A DNA stretch of 16,600 bases, taken from Nanosynbacter sp. Its GTDB lineage: Bacteria > Patescibacteriota > Saccharimonadia > Saccharimonadales > Saccharimonadaceae. Made by a program: the position numbers and the translations under genes. Below the pieces are notes generated by a model. It made no database searches, was not told where the DNA came from, and saw only the letters and a list, made by a program, of their open reading frames with translations. Shown here one piece after another: positions 14,576 to 16,600 of the stretch. Position 1 is the first letter of the stretch. Each line of letters begins with the position of its first letter. The stretch lies in NCBI GenBank assembly GCA_015257605.1, contig JABZJV010000014.1, positions 1 to 16,600 on the forward strand, in the 5' to 3' direction.

Positions 14576-15502
14576 ATGCATGATTTATTCCAATTATTGA
14601 TTGTCCAGCCGATTTTTAACGCGCTAATGTTATTGTATAGTATCATTCCGTGGCACGATTTCGGGCTGGCGATTATTATCTTTACGATTATTCTGCGGTT
14701 TGTGATGTATCCGCTGATCAAAAGCCAGCTCAACCAAACCAAGCTGATGCGCAAAATGCAGCCGGAGTTGGCTAAGATCAAGAAAAACACCAAAGGCGAC
14801 CGCCAGGCCGAGGCTATGCAGCAAATGGAACTATATAAACGCTACGGTATTAAGCCAATGCGTTCGGTATTAGTGTTGATTATCCAGTTGCCGGTATTTA
14901 TTGGACTTTACCAGGTGATTAGAGTCATTATCTCTCTCAAAAGCGAAGTGATTAGCCAATACCTTTATGAGCCAATCAAAAATATTGATGTTATTCAGTC
15001 GATTATCCAAAATCCAGCTAATTTCAATCATACAATGCTTGGGTTTATTGATTTGACCAAGACAACTTTTAGCAACCACGGCATTGACTTTTTCTTGCTG
15101 GCTTTGGCGGCCGTATCGGCAATTACTCAGTATATTATCACTAAGCAAACCGCGCCAACTGCTGGTAAAAACCAAAAGCGTTTCCGCGATCTGATGAAAG
15201 AAGCGGCCGAAGGCAAAGAGGCCGATCCGACCGAGATGAGCGGTATTATGACGCGCGGCATGATGAAGGTTATGCCGATAATGATGTTTTTGATTATGGT
15301 GGGGCTGCCAGGAGCATTGGCGCTTTACTATACGGCGTCTAACTTGGTGGCGGCCGCTCAGCAGCATTTCTTGCTGCGAAAAGATGCTGAAGAAATGCAC
15401 GAAATTGCCGAAGAGGCTAGCGCTCCCAAAAAATCGAAAAAAGCCAAAACCCGCGAGAAAAAAGCTAAAGAAGCGCACATCACGCGGATTAAGGCGAAGT
15501 AG
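14576..15502 (+). CDS. yidC: YidC/Oxa1 family membrane protein insertase
   Basis: YidC inserts and folds inner-membrane proteins, alone or with SecYEG. The 308-residue product is the short Oxa1-like type without the large periplasmic domain of Gram-negative YidC. The first segments (about 5-24 and 30-46) contain the conserved hydrophilic-groove Arg, R41 in TIILRFVMYPL. A charged cytosolic hairpin with QMELYKRYGIKPM follows, then IQLPVFIGLYQVI, a helix near ALAAVSAITQYII, and the final LPGALALYYTASNLVAAAQQ. It has a long Lys-rich C-terminal tail, which in the family can contact ribosomes. The ATG at 14576 is preferred (CGAGG 5 nt upstream). A TTG at 14549 would add nine residues but would place the Shine-Dalgarno-like bases inside the coding region. 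Confidence 0.95.
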   Translation: MHDLFQLLIVQPIFNALMLLYSIIPWHDFGLAIIIFTIILRFVMYPLIKSQLNQTKLMRKMQPELAKIKKNTKGDRQAEAMQQMELYKRYGIKPMRSVLVLIIQLPVFIGLYQVIRVIISLKSEVISQYLYEPIKNIDVIQSIIQNPANFNHTMLGFIDLTKTTFSNHGIDFFLLALAAVSAITQYIITKQTAPTAGKNQKRFRDLMKEAAEGKEADPTEMSGIMTRGMMKVMPIMMFLIMVGLPGALALYYTASNLVAAAQQHFLLRKDAEEMHEIAEEASAPKKSKKAKTREKKAKEAHITRIKAK

Positions 15503-15514
15503 GAAAGGAGAAGT

Positions 15515-15976
15515 ATGGATAAAGAACAGTCAATTGCCTATGCCAAGAAATTTGTCGAGGATATTTTGTCGTTTTTTGGCGAAAATATAGAGGTCGAGAC
15601 TAGCTATCAGGATGATATTTTATCGATTGACATTGCTAGCAGCGACCTCAATAGTATTTTGATTGGCCGTAATGCCGAGACGCTACGCAGCTTGCAGTAC
15701 ATGGTATCGACAGTGCTGCGCAATAATAATGCGGCGGTTACTCGCGTAATTGTCGATATTGCCGGTTATAAGAAGCAGCGCGAAGAAAAAATTGCCGAAA
15801 AGGCTCGCGGTTGGATCGAAGAAGTGCGCCGCACCGGCGATTCGCATGTTGCTCATATTAACGCTGCTGATCGCCGGATTGTTCACCGGATAGCGGCTGA
15901 ATACAGTGATATTCGCACTTACTCTGAGGGCGAAGGCCGCCAGCGCTATATTATTATTGCGCAAGCAAGCTCTTAG
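15515..15976 (+). CDS. jag: Jag/KhpB-type RNA-binding protein (KH and R3H domains)
   Basis: The product has 153 residues. A KH-type domain spans about 25-95, with the loop ILIGRNAETLRSLQYM; the GxxG loop is GRNA (51-54), so the second glycine is replaced by alanine. An R3H domain follows, with NAADRRIVHRIAAEY supplying R120 and H124. The Jag_N domain found in many homologues is absent. In Firmicutes KhpB/Jag pairs with KhpA and affects cell-wall growth and RNA binding. It lies 12 nt after yidC, with Shine-Dalgarno AAGGAG (15505-15510) at 4 nt, the conserved yidC-jag pairing. The family is secure; RNA binding by the altered loop is uncertain. Confidence 0.92.
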   Translation: MDKEQSIAYAKKFVEDILSFFGENIEVETSYQDDILSIDIASSDLNSILIGRNAETLRSLQYMVSTVLRNNNAAVTRVIVDIAGYKKQREEKIAEKARGWIEEVRRTGDSHVAHINAADRRIVHRIAAEYSDIRTYSEGEGRQRYIIIAQASS

Positions 15977-15985
15977 CGGTATAAT
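15957..15985 (+). promoter_or_regulatory. lemA promoter
   Basis: TATAAT at 15980-15985, just after the jag stop, pairs with TTGCGC (15957-15962) at 17 nt. The predicted leader of about 20 nt contains AAAGGAAAGGA, which provides the ribosome site before the ATG at 16013. Confidence 0.5.
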
Positions 15986-16012
15986 CATAAGTATAAAGGA
16001 AAGGATTGGAGT

Positions 16013-16591
16013 ATGGCTGCTGTACTAATAATCGTAGCGGTGGTGGTTATCCTGCTGGTTGTCGTGACCGGCGCGGTAATCAGCATGTATAATAGCTTGG
16101 TCAAGCTAAATATCAAAACTGACGAATCGTGGAGTGGTATTTCGGTGCAGTTGAAGCGCCGCGCCGACTTGATCCCGAACCTCGTTGAAACTGTTAAAGG
16201 CTACGCGGCGCACGAGAGCGGCGTTTTCGAAAAAGTCACCGAGGCGCGCTCGGCTATCATGTCAGCAACACACCCGGCTGAAGCAGCCAAGGCCGACGGC
16301 GAATTAACTATGGCGCTCAAGAGCTTGTTCGCGGTATCCGAAAATTACCCGGAGCTGAAAGCTTCTAGCAACTTTATGGAGCTGCAAGCGCAAATTACCG
16401 ACACCGAGGATAAAATTGCTGCCTCGCGCCGCTTTTACAATGCTAACGTCACCCAATTCAACACCAAGCGCAAAGTCTTCCCGACTAATATTTTCGCTGG
16501 AATGCTAGGATTTAACGCTGATAAAGAATTCTTCGACGTTAGCGAAAGCGAACGGGCAGCAATTGAAAAGCCAGTTGAAGTCAAATTTTAA
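16013..16591 (+). CDS. lemA: LemA family membrane protein
   Basis: The product has 192 residues and the full LemA signature: one N-terminal membrane helix (about 4-24), then MYNSLVKLNIKTDESWSGIS and VQLKRRADLIPNLVETVKGY leading into a helical bundle, and the C-terminal RRFYNANVTQFNTK with FPTNIFAGMLGF. LemA proteins are widespread membrane-anchored helical proteins of unclear function, often next to a membrane metalloprotease such as HtpX. Such a partner could lie just beyond the window but is not seen. The gene is complete, ending in TAA at 16589-16591. Confidence 0.95.
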   Translation: MAAVLIIVAVVVILLVVVTGAVISMYNSLVKLNIKTDESWSGISVQLKRRADLIPNLVETVKGYAAHESGVFEKVTEARSAIMSATHPAEAAKADGELTMALKSLFAVSENYPELKASSNFMELQAQITDTEDKIAASRRFYNANVTQFNTKRKVFPTNIFAGMLGFNADKEFFDVSESERAAIEKPVEVKF

Positions 16592-16600
16592 TTCTAAAAT

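Noticed and set aside
14870..15478. 202-codon open frame antisense to yidC
   Set aside because: It is fully inside yidC, is His/Gln/Arg-rich as expected for a reverse-frame shadow, and has no ribosome site or family resemblance.
14549..15502. TTG at 14549 as start of yidC
   Set aside because: The added nine residues are unlike YidC starts and the Shine-Dalgarno-like bases would fall inside the gene.
1..16600. UGA recoding as in Gracilibacteria/Absconditabacteria
   Set aside because: UGA ends rnpA, the hydrolase gene and the TraC-like gene at natural family boundaries, and no gene needs UGA read-through.
1..16600. CRISPR arrays, tRNAs, insertion sequences or prophage genes
   Set aside because: No regularly spaced repeats, cloverleaf-like sequences, transposases or terminal inverted repeats were seen. 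The phage-tail-lysozyme-like domain is only one module of a bacterial multidomain protein.

Overview
The window looks like the chromosomal replication-origin region of a Patescibacteria/CPR bacterium, most probably Candidatus Saccharibacteria (TM7). This rests on recognised protein families and gene order, not on a database search. The clues are the conserved block recF-dnaN-dnaA / oriC / rpmH-rnpA-yidC-jag-lemA, short versions of housekeeping proteins, and a PrgI / TraC-like / VirB4 secretion module of the kind carried by Saccharibacteria. UGA ends several intact genes, so the standard code applies; this argues against Absconditabacteria and Gracilibacteria, which read UGA as glycine.

Positions 1-9943 (+ strand) hold a compact operon of seven genes. 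They encode a PrgI-family membrane protein, a TraC-like cytosolic protein, a VirB4 ATPase, a very large membrane protein ending in a VanY-type (M15) D,D-carboxypeptidase domain, a secreted three-domain peptidoglycan hydrolase (glucosaminidase-like, phage-tail-lysozyme-like, NlpC/P60-CHAP-like), and two small membrane-anchored proteins, the first with a PEGA-like domain. No relaxase, VirD4 coupling protein or pilin is visible. As seen here it is a type IV secretion-like envelope machine packed with cell-wall hydrolases rather than a conjugation module. In an epibiotic organism it could serve to breach a wall, its own or a host's; that role is inference.

Positions 9957-13680 (- strand) hold recF, dnaN and dnaA, read away from the origin and converging on the secretion operon. 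Two intergenic regions flank dnaA and both carry DnaA boxes. The one upstream of dnaA (13681-13951) has four boxes and an inverted repeat. The one between dnaA and dnaN (12055-12321) has further boxes and a candidate unwinding element: a DnaA box, a 4-nt spacer and DnaA-trio-like triplets. The layout is that of a bipartite origin as in Bacillus subtilis.

Positions 13952-16591 (+ strand) hold rpmH, rnpA, yidC, jag and lemA: ribosome and RNase P maturation, membrane-protein insertion, an RNA-binding protein and a membrane-anchored LemA protein. Several genes in the window have a clean TATAAT only 6-12 nt before the start codon and no Shine-Dalgarno sequence (24, 3781, 13952, 14159), pointing to leaderless or near-leaderless transcripts, while operon-internal genes have good Shine-Dalgarno sites. 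No gene-free stretch exceeds 300 bases. I saw no tRNA, rRNA, CRISPR array or insertion sequence.
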